64,000 bases of DNA, from NCBI RefSeq assembly GCF_035582795.1, contig NC_134366.1, positions 150,025,519 through 150,089,518 of the forward strand, in the 5' to 3' direction. Shown here one piece after another: positions 21,386 to 33,610 of this stretch. Numbering within the stretch: the first letter of the stretch is position 1; every line of letters starts with the position of its first letter. The notes under the pieces were generated by a model, which did no database searches, was not told the DNA's origin, and worked only from the letters and a program-made list of their open reading frames with translations. Source of the DNA: Mycteria americana (Eukaryota; Chordata; Aves; Ciconiiformes; Ciconiidae). The translations under genes and the position numbers were made by a program.

Positions 21386-24300
21386 TGTCTGTCTGCTGCG
21401 TGAAAACGTGGCAGAGGCCTCCAGAAGTTTCCAGAGAGTTTGGCAGTGAGGAGGAGGTGGGTGAGGAAGCCCAGCGGCAAACCATGAGATGGTTTCTGCT
21501 CTTCTGGTAGGAGCTGCTTGCCCTTCCTGTGGAGCAGCACAGAGCGTGTGTTGGCGTGCAGAGGGGAGGGATGACATGAGGGCGTTGAAGAAGCAGCAAC
21601 TCTGAAAACTGACTATAAAAAATATACTGATACCATTTAACAGCCTTATCTCCAACCTATTGAATCATGTTGGGATACCTCATTACTGCTTAATGGCCTG
21701 ACTGTGCAGGGTTTGAGGGTGAGGAAAGTAAGGTACCATTGGCCACCTGTTAGAAACAGACTTAACCTCCTTAAAGCATGCAGGATGCTGGAGGAGATAG
21801 GGTGTTAAAGTTAAGTATGACTGGCTGTGTCCAGTCGTGCTGCCTATTGGAAGTGCCTTTCTCTCTGGTGGTGTTTAGTGTTGAAGAACAGGGCTATGTT
21901 CTGCAAGGGGGGATCCCTGTGCCTTTGCCGAGGCTCAGGCTCGCTGATAAATAGCCTTTCTGCTGGGGTGGGGAGGCAGAGCTGTGCCCGTGCCACTGTG
22001 CTGGGCCTCACCGGATGAAGGGAACGTCTGAGCTCCTGGTAATGCAAGAGCATTGGGTCCAAAATGGTTTGAGACAGTACTCTTAACAGTATTCCTGGGC
22101 TGAAAATACCACTTCTCGTCTGTTTTGTAACTGTAGGGCATTAGAAAGGGGAAATGACCTTTCTTGCCTTTTGTTCCTGTTCCTACTGTGACTCACAACC
22201 TGAAAAGCTTATTCTACCCTTGGCTTATTTGGGGTTTTGTGCTTTCACTAATGCTGCTTTCTTGACCGTATCTCTCCCACTTAACCAAGAGCTGGTGACT
22301 TGGCATCTTGATGTAGGTCTCTTCTGGTGGACACCTGTAATTGGTCTTCTGCCTGGTGGCTTAAATTGTCATGTACCAAAAGCCAGGTAAACTTAATAGT
22401 GATGAAGGTTTCCTGATGCTTTTTTTGAGAACCATGAATCTTGCCTGTGGGTTAAAGAAGTCTTCTGGGCTTGTGAATATTTACTAATGGTACTGAGGTC
22501 ATGTGCCTATCATTTTATTTTTTGTTTTTCTGACCTTCTCTGTCTGCACTGGAAGAATTAGGCAGCTTTGGGTTATGACAGAAAAAAATCTTAGTTTGGG
22601 AAAAAATGTGGTGCTTCTATAATATACAGATAGGAGTCTTTGTGATACTTCTTCACCATGTTACTTCTTGTTTCATATTAACATCTGAGGATCTTATCTC
22701 CACTGGTTTAAATGTGTGAAGGTATTTGACTTGAACCTGAGGAAGACTGAGGAGAAAACTTCTTCTGGCAGACGCTGTCAGTCTCAAAAAAAGTAGGTGG
22801 GATCCCTTGTCATGAAGATTGTGGCTGTACAGACAGTCAGAGCAGGCACAGTTCCTGTGTAGTAGAGTGGCTCGCATGGCATTTCTGTATTTGCGATCAG
22901 AGATGAAGGGGTCCTGAGGGAGGATTAGCAAGAATATTTTTTGGGATTTCTCTGTGGCTTCCTAGAGATACACAGAAAAAGCTAATCCCTCTCTCTCTCT
23001 CCCCCTCTCTCTTGTTATTTAATTCAGCTAATCTAATTGGAAAGCCTCCGTAGAGCAGTCTCCGGCAGCTAGCTGTAGCAGCTGTACAATTAGTAGTGTC
23101 ACCTAACGGGAGAGCAAAACAAGGAGCGGTAGGAAACTGGAGGTGGATGTTTCTGTGTATCTTAACAACCCTCCCAACAAGCAAGCTTGCTAGAGTGAAC
23201 TCAGCTGTGAATTTTAAGAGCTTAAAAAAAAAACCAAAAAGGAAAAGTCTGCGTTTTTAAAGACTTAAAATTCTGAATGCCTCAATTTTCTTACTGCCAG
23301 TCTTATGCTGTTAAGCTCCACAAAAGGTGAATTTGACCCCAGAGTTACTGTTTTGGCTATATAACCCCCTTTTACTCCTTGAAGCATTCAGTTTTGGGGT
23401 TTTGGCATTGTCGTAGTTAATTTACAGATTAATTTATTAATGAAGTTTTACACAAACATGTGGGGCTGGTGGGGATGCGGGGGCTGGTGGGCTCTATTGC
23501 CCATTCCCCGAGGTGTGAGCCTTGAGGCTGGGTGGGGAAGAGGTGTATAATTAACGGCTTTATGTATCTGGGGACAGTTCTTTGGCATTTGCCCTCCCAG
23601 CTTGACTACTGGAGTATGCTTTATTTGGGGATAGCCCTGAAGCCCATTAAGAGCAGGAGCTGGCATGGAGGAGAGCGTCAGCCCGGGGGCTGACCGTGCT
23701 CTGGCGGGGCAGGAGGTGACGGAGCCGGTGGCAGTGATTGCTCCCTGGCCGCATGGTTCGGGGCTGTACGTAGGCACCAGAGGGCAGGGACAGGTTTGCA
23801 TTTGAATTGCCAACTTGGCACTTTCCAGCTTCACATCATTAATGACATGATGCTAATGTCATTTAGCCATACATGTATATTCAGGGAGTGTTTAGTTAAG
23901 AGTATGTGGGGGGCAAGTCATAATTTCCCAATCTGTGTGGAGTTATGTGGTCATCGCATTTGAAATGTGTGACCCATGGTTAGAAAGGATGGGTTTTGCA
24001 AGGGCTATTAACCGAGTGACATATGTCAGGGACTGGAAAATGTAGGCTATTTATAATTATCCACAGGTGGAGAGGGAGGCAGCAACGCACAGTACTGGTA
24101 ATAATTATCAGCAGTATAGAAGTTCATCTCTTAAGCCATTGGGTCTAATGCTCTAAAAAGTATTTGATCTGAAGTCTGGCAAAGCCTTCAGATGGAGCCG
24201 TTCAAAGGCGTCCTGACCTAATTTTGCTGCAGAAGTGTGCGAGCCTTCCTCGTTCCCCTAATTTCTTGCAGAAGGTTTCAGTGATAAAGTCTTCATCCCC

Positions 24301-27300
24301 TACACGTGCGTATATTTTACCGCAAAGCATTTGAATAAAAGCAGCCATTACAAGCCAGGTGGTAAATATAGCATGCAGCTTAACAGAAATGACCTTCAAT
24401 TAAGCAGAGGCGGGCCCTTCTCCTGCGCTTTGCAGTTGTCAATTAGCTTTCCTTAAGACTTTTTGTTATTTGCTGGGTCTTTTTGTGACTAATTGCAAAG
24501 CCTGAAGTGTGGTGCTGGCTCTGAGTGTACGAGTAAAGACTTTCTGTTATGCTGAACATCTCTGAAATGTGAAGCAGCTTATAAATAAAAGTTTGCTTTC
24601 TTTTCCAGGGAAATAAACCATTAAATTATAAAACATTGTCCACGGAGCTATGTAAATTTATCAGTTAAAGCATATAGCATAAGTGCTTTGACTTTCCTTT
24701 GGATAAATCAAAGCAGATGTAACAACATTATGTCTTAATGGGCTTTTGTCTTCAAAAGAAAATGGGGAAAAAGGAAGTCTATTTTTCAATGGGTGGTACG
24801 ATAGAGTGTACTGCAGCGATGGGTAGTGCTCCGTGTTATTGTCTGTGTAGCTGGAGGCTGTTTTTTATCAGAAGATAAAAACAAACAATGCAACCTGAAC
24901 TGAGGGCTTTTAAATTCTAACCTGTCACTTTTACGTTTTCTCATGCCATCATCACCGCAGTGGTGGTGTAAGACTACCAGTTTTGTCGCTTTTTGTTCAG
25001 TGTGGGGTTTTTGACTCGTACTAATGGTATTTTTGAGCAATGCCGTGCAGTACATGGCAGTGCACTTAATTGTAATTTGTATCTTAAGTTCTTTATTTGC
25101 TCTTTTTCTCTGTAATGTCTTATGCTTCCAACCTCATTAGACTGATTTTTTTTTTTTCCCTTTCTCCCTGCTGCTTTTGTGCTGTCAGGCAAGCCAGGTA
25201 GCTGTTAGCATTGGCACCGCTCTTCAGTCTCGTGTTGCAAGTACAAGATCCAAGAGCAGAAGAAAAGGTAGATGAAAAACTGGGCCTGCTCTGGTCCTTT
25301 GCCCACCCTCAGGAATCCTTCTGCTCGCTCAGCCTGCGGCAGTGAAAAGGGGGGAGCGGGGGGGGACCGCGACGGGGATGGGGATGGTTGGGAGTGACCG
25401 AAGTACTGGCAGAGCTCTTGGCAGGGAGGAGATGCTGGACTGCTGGCACGTCTTGGCCAGACCATAATTCAAGGAAAACCCTGGAGGTGACTGGTCTGGG
25501 GTGGAAAAGAGTCCCTGTATCAGGGATACTAGCTCCATCTTTGACTCGTCAGCTGTGTCAAACAGTACTGGAGCACGTGAACCAAGTGTTTAAGCAGACG
25601 TGGATGATTTGAGCACCGCGTCCCTCATCCCTTTTGGTTTTTGGAAAGTGAGTATGTGGAGCCAAACTTTGCAGCTTGGCGTTCCTCTCTGCTCTTCAGG
25701 TTTTCTTGGAAGCTTTTGTATTCTCCTCTCAGACTAGGGAAGGACGGGAATGGTGGGTGCAAAGTGCTGATGAAGCCGGTGCTCCTCCTCTGACCAACAG
25801 CATCACTTCAAGACTTATTTTTGTGCAAATCACCATTTGACTGTTTAAGTGATCAGTAACTGTGCTTGCTCAAATGGAGGGGGAGCCGGCTGAAGTTAGG
25901 ATTAGTTGGACAAGTATCAGGTTACTGAGGGCACTGTAATCAAGGTGACAGCTGCTTTCCGTATGCTATGCTGAAACAAAATATCCCAAACCGTTGGACA
26001 GAGCCTCACCAAATACATTAACCTCAGTGCTTTTACTCTTTCCGCAAGTTGGTGGAATACTTAGCGCTGTTGGCTAATGAAATATTGGAGTGCTAATCTC
26101 TTTCCATGGATACCAGAGGGGAAAATGTGGAGTATCGCTGCCCCGAGAGCACGGGCGGGTGCTCGCAGCAATGAACGCTTTCAAGGCAGGCAGCGCGGGG
26201 AGGGAAGCGGTTTCTCCCTGGGGTGCTTGTGCTCCCGCTGTAGGTGCCGAGCGTGGCACGGCGGGAGGAGGAAGGGTGGGCTCCAGCGCGTCCAGGGGGA
26301 TTATCTGCGGCTCAGCAGCTGCTCTCTGGGTGCTCGCTTCTCCACACCCTGCGTGCTGAGCAACCTGCTAACACAGCCCTCTCTCCCTCCCACCCCGTCC
26401 GAGGTATTTACACTTGCCCTTAAGTAACCATTTCTTTCTTTGGCTACTTAAGCTGACACACGTTGAGATGCTCAGGAGTGAAGAATGGGAGGTGCTACCT
26501 GAAATAGCATCGGTGTGCTGTTCAGGAGAAGCGTGTTGGAGGAGCAGGCTATGAGAGTCCTCTCTGAGCTCTATTTATACCTCGCTTCTAATATACTAGT
26601 TGATTTTATTTTATTTTTAAACAAAAACTTCTGCGGGTGTCTTAGCCACAGAAGAACACAAAAATACTTGGCTGGGTTTTGGGTGCAGTTTGTTTCCAGT
26701 GATGAAGGGCAAGCATGTGTGGGGAAGAGGTTTGTGTGAAAGAATAAGATAAATGAAGACCATGAGAAATTACTAGTCCTGGGCTTTATTGTGGGATTGT
26801 GACTAAAGTTTTAGGAATCATCCTCTGGTACAAAGCCTTTTCTTAATAGGTTCCTCTTCAGAGAAAACTAGTCTTAGGCTTGGTTTTTGGATTGCCAGAG
26901 CCATGCTCCCGGAGCAGTCAGAGGGCTGTAAGCCCTGCTTTCCTTCAAGGCAGAGGGGTCCTTTTCCCAGCCCTCTGCGGAAGGGTCTGCTGCAACAGAC
27001 AGCATCAGAGGTTGAACTGGGAAGCTTGAATCTGTAAAGACAGCAGGCACGAGAGATTTAAAAATTGCGGTGGGGAAAGGCAAGAATAACCTTCTGATTG
27101 CTGAGCCTCACTGTACAGAAAGTGGAGCTTTAGCTGCTTCATGCCGACCGCCACATCACCTTTCTGGTTAGGATAGGCAAGAACAAGGAGCAAAAGGACT
27201 CTGAGAAGATCAACTTGATTAAACTTGAATTACACAGGTCTGATGAAGTTCACCAGGAGTTTCTCTGAGTGCATTTTAAGAGTTGGCTGTAAAAGCCCGG

Positions 27301-30300
27301 GGCAGGTGGGGCTGCAGCGGGAGGGAAGGCGGGCAGTCTCCAGCTGCAGGGTTTGCAGGAGGCTCCTTCCTCGCCACGACCTCCCTCCACGCAGCCCTCC
27401 TGTTCCACCAGGCTGCCAGCACCACTGGAAGCCTCCCCTTTCCCTGGCCACAGAGCCGGCTCCAGCTTATGGAAAAGCATATCTGTATCTCACTTCATTT
27501 GTGATCAATGACGTGAAACGTTTCCAGAGTTGAGAGTACGCGCTGAGCAGTGCCGATACTCCCGTCAGGGCAAAGAAACGGGGTGAGAGTTAAGGTATTG
27601 GTAGAGCATGAACTCCCTATTTCCTGGCTTGCAGCTGCTTGGTTGTTTCAAAGGACCTAGCTTATCCTTTTATCTTTTCTCAGTCACACCTAACTTGCAC
27701 GAAGCCTGTGCTGTGCGGGGACTGTGTTGGAAGACGTGCGTTTTGAAGCGGAGAAACTGCTCAGCAGTGAGGAAGCATGAATATCTGACAAACAACTTTT
27801 GTACCTCATGATTTTTACTCTTAGAAGGTCTGGAGCACTAGGTGCCCCAATAACAAATCTCCCATGAGCAGAAGACTAAGCAGTGTAGGCCACGACAGCC
27901 ACGGTTGCATGCAGGCTTTCCCAGGGGGACTGGTTAACCTGAACCCTTGCAGGAAGGATGGCTGGGGTGTGCCAAGTCCCCGCTTATGCGGCAGAGATCC
28001 CGCACACCTCCGTTTCCAAAATTCTTGAGGTTTTTTTTTCCTTACAATGCAAGTAGAGGCTGAAACTGTAAGGCTGACCTCTTGCATGAGGTGGCAGCTT
28101 CTTCCAAGGGAGAAGGAACAAACACCAAGGAAATTAAGGGGAGAAGTGTTCCAATAATAATTTTTTAGGGCTATTTTGTTTTCTTTTTCCGTAATTATTT
28201 TTAATCTTCTCCTGCTGGCAGTGTAAGAGGCATCAGAAGAAGGCAGTGTGTTCATTAGGTGTGGTGCAGGACTTGCAAAGCCTGACCAAAATGAATAGGC
28301 TTCACTGGATGGTCATTGATTACATGCTCTGGAAATACCTCCTTCATTTTCTCTTGGGGTTTGGGAGATAAAGGGGGACTTTCTTTCAGCCCTCCTACTT
28401 ATTTAAAATAATACGCTGGCATGCCAAGCAGAGCAGGATTTATTTTTTTTCTGATGCTGGGAGAAGCAGCTCATGATTAAGAAACTCTGGCGGTTTGTGA
28501 CTCTTAGTTTGTTTTCTTGTATTTTTGATGCTTGTGTTTGTATGCTAAGGTGTTCACAAAAGCATAAGAAAGTGTATTTTCGGGAAAGTTGTGAAATGGA
28601 TGACATTTTCCAAAAGGACAGTGTGTCTCTTTTGGCAGCATCATGGTCAAACAAGTAAATATGTATTTTGGTAAGGAGCCTAATTTTGAAAACATCTATG
28701 GATCTGTCCCTTCATACCCTCCTTAGTGTGTTTGTAATTCCAGGCAGTCTTGGAAACACCACAGATGTCAAATCCAAGTATTTTTGGGTTTGGGTTTTTT
28801 TTCATATTTCATGAATTGAAAATTACTTTTTAATTCTATGATAAAGGTCTGGATTGCTGCACGGTAAATACACTGGATTTCTAGTATAATTAGCACAAGT
28901 TAGGGATGAAGTAGCCCAGAACTCCAGTAGTGGTGTCTCGGCACTTTCTGTGGAGGAAAAGGTAGCTGAGTACCAACTTCTGTTCATTTTTTACCTCTCA
29001 GCTGAAACCGTTGCTATCAGAGTTTATTTGGGTGTTTGTATTTCCAAAGTGGAGGGTCTGCCCTCAACTAATGAAGAATGTCGCCCTTTCCTCTGCTGAA
29101 AATTTGGTAGAGGGGAGGGAGTAATGCTGCGCTGCTGCTCCTGATCTCTTGTGGGTACGGAGGGCATCGAGAAGGTCAGACAAGGAGACAGGGAAAGAGG
29201 AGAGGAGAGCCACAGTATGACTTTACGTGCTGAAAATCATCCTGTGACTGCTCACAACCGACTAACGCCATTCCGGAAAATTATGCATGCTTTGGAAGTG
29301 GCTGCAGCAACGGACAGGAGAGAGGCAGCTCTCCCTGAAAAGGAGGAAAAAAACCCAAGAAAACCCACTTGCTGTAACTTTTGATTCCTTCTACTTTTGT
29401 TTTTGTTGGGTTTTGGTTTTCTTTTGTTACATGGAGGATGTGACTGCAGTCAGTTCCTCGCTGTACTCTGCCCAAGAGCCAAGCGAAGCGCTGATGGAGA
29501 GTGAGCGGGTACCCGGCACCGTCGCTCCCAGCAGAGGTGCCAGGAGGTGAAGGAGTTGCATCGTCTCGCCAGTCCCTGAGCCGCACCTCCTCCAAACCGG
29601 TGCTTCGTCAGGGAAGCGTGATAGTGTTGCAAGTAATGTTGTGAGACATGAAGGCGACTGTGATTTATTTGTGGGACTCCAAAAAAGATGATCTCGGGAA
29701 GTGGAGGTGTGTCTGCTACTGTAGCTGCTCTTGTGAAAGCAGAGGACCGCTTTCACTAGGAGAAGCGGGACAGAGTGGCAGGTTGGAGCAGACTATTCAG
29801 GTGGAAAAAACCCAAATACCCCTTATGGTATTTCACATCTGAACTGATGTGAAAATACGCAAACCGATATGGCTGTTACGTCAGTACTTCAGCATAACAT
29901 AAGAAATTTCTAGCTGCTGTTGCAATGCCAGCAAATCAATTACTGCTCTGTTCTGCTCATGTACGAAGTAAAGTACCTGTATTTTATCAGTTTTATCTTT
30001 GGAAATCTATGTGATTCAGGGCTTTCAGCATATGAATTAACCAAGTTAAGGGTTATGCATCACAGTGCATATGGTTATAATGGTCTTACGTGATGAAAAT
30101 CAACTAATATTTTATATGAGCTATTAAAACTTATTTAGCTTTTATCTAATAAATATGTATTAGCTTCTAAATATCAGTCATTCATGCCTGATAAATGAGC
30201 TCCTCCAGGAGGCAGCTTCAGCTGGGAAGGCATCTCTCTCCTGCCCTCTCTGCACAGTTCTACATTAAGCAACGTCTTTCCCACCTGCTGCTTTTTGCCC

Positions 30301-31864
30301 GTGGTTGGAATGTCCCTTTTCAGTGCTTGTCACCGAGTCTGGATGGAGATGTGGGTATCTCGCGCTTCCCAGCACTGAAAAAGGGGCCAGTTCTCCAGGA
30401 CAAATCCTCTTAGAGATGTGAATTCGTTTGCTTCGCAGGGAGGATTGAAATGGATCATCTGCTCAAGCGATGCTGTGATTTCTCCTTGGGAATTTAGGTG
30501 GATATTATGGTGTCACACAGCTGAGCTTCTGAACACATTTTTCTTTTTAAAATATGCTTTTAAATGTCAATATACTCATCTTTGAAGCTTAAGCATCCTG
30601 AATTGACAGGTGGTTTTTTAGGACTAGACAGTCTTTGTGGAGAGGCAAGTGGGAAGGCAGTACTAAAATAAAGCATTAGACTATTTGGGGTTGCTGGTTC
30701 AGCTTTAGTATCGGGGGATGACAAGTCCGGGCGTACTACGAATGCCATTTTCCAGGGCTTAGTGGGCCATGTGAATGTATGTAGAGTTTGGGGTGGAGGG
30801 GGCAGGATTTTCTACAGAACAGGAAAACAATAATTCATCTGTAAGCATTATGGCTGTTTGATGGCAGGGGCAAAACTCCATTTATATATGAAAGCATCGT
30901 ATGTTACAAGGGGGGAAAAACTGCAGGACAAGAGGGAGCCAAAAAGAATTCGCAAGAATTGTTATTGGTTTGTTAAGAAACAACAGACTAGGTACAAACA
31001 CACCAAAAGAAAAGATCCACCCCAAAGTCTAACTGATTTTACCGTGATCGGTGACGGCCTAGCAGGCTAGCCTCAAACAACAGCTTGGGATATGATGCTG
31101 GGTCTTTTAAAAAGAAATCATTGGTAAGTGGTATTTTGCTGATGCATTAAGCGGTGGTTTGCTGCAGAATTGCCTTGGGGAATCAAAACAAGTTACGGAC
31201 TTTACTTTTTCACATGTAAAGTTTCTATTGCCTAGCAGTTCAGGGATTTCCATGCATCAGCATGATCTGCACGGATTATGGAGCCGGATTTAGTTATATG
31301 CTTTTACCATTTTAAAAAGTCAACACTTTTAGCAATTTTATATGAGGAACACTAGATACTGTATTAATTTCCTTTTCAGTCAGTGTGTTCTGTGTGCGGC
31401 TTTATTTTTTTTTTTTAAAGGGACCGCAGCATATGAAACTTTGAGGATTAAAAGTAACTTTCAAGGGTGTAATTACAACGCAGTTCTCTGCTGCATTACA
31501 CTTGTTTTGTAAACTGTCGCTATGCAGCTGAACTTACCCTTTGAATGAAGCCTTATGTACTACCAGAGTTAATATTTAAACCAAACCACACGCTTAAAAT
31601 TGGCTACCCATTACCCCAGTTACATTAAATTAGAAACTTCGGTAACAAAGTGAAAAGGTTCTTGTTTTATAGCATGAGCCGTTTTCCCACCCTCAGGCAG
31701 CAAACTTATTTTAAGTCTCTTGCTCTGAAGAAAATAGAGTTCAGTCCTCCAGCTGCACACGGCTGTCTCAGCGCCGTGAAAATAGAAACCGGTGCTATCC
31801 CAAATGCATAATTCATCCCATAGCTAGCAGGCTTTCATGCAATACAGTAAATGGCGATAGCTCC
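21386..31864. other. Intron 1 sequence, mostly featureless
   Basis: No exon, RNA gene or mobile element is recognised. It contains a CT-rich simple repeat at 22988-23012, a T-run near 25147, a moderately CpG-rich patch at about 26140-26330, and low-complexity AT-rich stretches at about 24560-24770 and 30000-30190 that look like unique, possibly conserved, non-coding DNA. Confidence 0.55.
22988..23012 (+). repeat. (CT)n-rich simple repeat
   Basis: Two CT arrays interrupted by a run of C. It is an intronic pyrimidine tract with no AG exon boundary that I would support. Confidence 0.85.
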
Positions 31865-32040
31865 TTTGAGTGTGCCGCGGGTGAAGAGTGGCACCGGGGC
31901 TGCGGCGCCTGCGCTCGCGTGCCCGTTCCCGGCTCAGCCTCTTCCGTCCTGCGCCCGGTGGGAAAGGTGTCCTAAGGACGATGCGGGCAGCTTGGCAGCC
32001 TCGCCGGGGCACCCGGGGACCCCTCTGCTTTTGGCGAAGT
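31865..32040. promoter_or_regulatory. Small intronic CpG-rich cluster
   Basis: About 175 bases with many CG dinucleotides stand out in AT-rich surroundings. It is too short for a standard CpG island by eye. It could be an intronic regulatory element, an alternative promoter remnant or simply a GC patch. Confidence 0.25.
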
Positions 32041-33269
32041 AAAGGCTGACCTTGCAGCCACTTGATTTATGGGGAAGCTTACCCTGATGTTGTCTTGGTT
32101 GAATGCAAAGCAAAGAGTTGCAGAAATGAACAGACCTCAACTTTGCTGGTATCCTTTGGATGAAAATATATTGCTTCAAGCTTTACAGAAAATGATTATG
32201 TTCTGAATTTGCGTACGAGAAAGCAGTTTTGTAAACTATATAACCGCTGTGTGATGTATTTTTCTGCCTTTCCTCTGTTCCACAAATCAGTACTTGTGTC
32301 TTCCCCTCCATCGCATCCGTGTTACTTGTTACTGCCACCAAAAATGGAGAGTTGGGATCAAGATTGTGTTCCCTGTTGGATATTCAAGTAGCACAGCATA
32401 AAGTAGCTCATGTTAATAGCAAACTTTTCCTTGTCTGCTTCTGAGCAAAATTTTCTAGAGCATTTCTGAATTTCCATTAAGAAACTTGGGATACTCTTGC
32501 TTTTACTCTTGGTTGGTTATATCTGAGCAAATGCCATCAATGTGAGTGAAGTTTGTGTTGTAGTAGTTGGAGATCTTACTCCAGCATACACAAAAAAAAA
32601 GCTGTAGCTTTGGAGACACTGAAGGATGGAATAATCTCAGGTAGAAAGGGGAATACAGCAAGGTGTTTTTCTTACAGAATGAAAACATAACAAAGATAGC
32701 TGACCTGTTCCTTGTTTTGGTAATAGATACATACATGTCTATTTCCCTACTACTTTGATTTTTAGAGGAATAAACATTGAGCAATGAAAATAAATATGAT
32801 CTCTCAGAGAAGGGTAGAAGTTTAGGTGGCTTCTCAGCAAAGAGAGGAAATGCTTTGAAGTCTGTTGTACAGGTGCAGAGTGACAAGCATGCAAAACTTT
32901 TCATTCATTATGATGCCTTTCAAAAGATATTTTTTTTTAATAGGCTTTACCAAAGTGATTCTTAAAAAAAAAAAGAAAAAAAAAAAAAAGGTTCCTTACT
33001 TGCTCACAGCTCTCTCCACTCCTCTGCCAAGCCATTTTTGTTGCTCTATCTCTGTGTACACATAGGATGTAGATTTGGCAGAACTTCATTTATTTAGGAA
33101 AGTAAAGTGCTTTGGTCATGCTAGGTATCCATCAGTGACTCTGACGGATGCAGAGAAGTGTGATTGTTTCATGGTTATGGCTTGAGGAAATTAATCCCCA
33201 AATAAAGTCGATGCTTGAACCAGTGGGAGAATGGCATTCAGAGAAGTGTGGCCATCTTAATTTCCCAAG
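32041..33269. other. Intron 1 sequence with a poly(A) tract
   Basis: AT-rich intronic sequence. The only clear element is a poly(A) tract (A11-G-A14) at 32964-32989. No retroposed body is recognisable upstream of it, so I do not call a retrocopy. Confidence 0.6.
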
Positions 33270-33610
33270 TATGTCCCCAGTGCCAGCAGTGGGGTGGGCA
33301 GCTCTCCAGCCTGAGCCCCACTGCCAGCTTCCTGTGGGGCTGGTGCCCCAAGCCCCTCGTGGCACCTCCCCAGCTCTGCTGCCAGCTGTGTCCTTGCTGG
33401 GGTGGAAGAGGGCTGGGCATACAGCTGGGAGCCCCATGCTGCCATGTGGTCCCTGCTTGGTTGCCCCACTGACCCTTTCCTCCTCCTGTAGCTGAGGGTC
33501 TCGGCTGCCCTGGTGTTGGCGTGTGATGGCCACGTGGGACGAGTGCTGCCTGGGGTCTGCCGATGGGCCAGGGGCCACAGCTTGCCCATGTGGCCTCAGT
33601 AGCTGAAGCC
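33270..33610. other. GC-rich patch in intron 1, origin unknown
   Basis: About 340 bases of high GC content with open frames in several phases on both strands, which is expected when stop codons are scarce. No protein family is recognised in any frame. It is GC-rich but only modestly CpG-rich, unlike the promoter island. Confidence 0.4.

Noticed and set aside
21386..21655. Extension of the CR1 coding frame to 231 codons
   Set aside because: CR1 similarity ends near 21385. The upstream residues match no CR1 sequence I know, so the extra open codons are chance.
25681..25710. Recursive splice site (pyrimidine tract followed by CAG|GTTTTC)
   Set aside because: The regenerated donor lacks the GTAAG/GTGAG core, so it is a poor ratchet site.
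32964..32989. Poly(A) tract as the tail of a processed pseudogene
   Set aside because: No gene-like body or target duplication is visible beside it.
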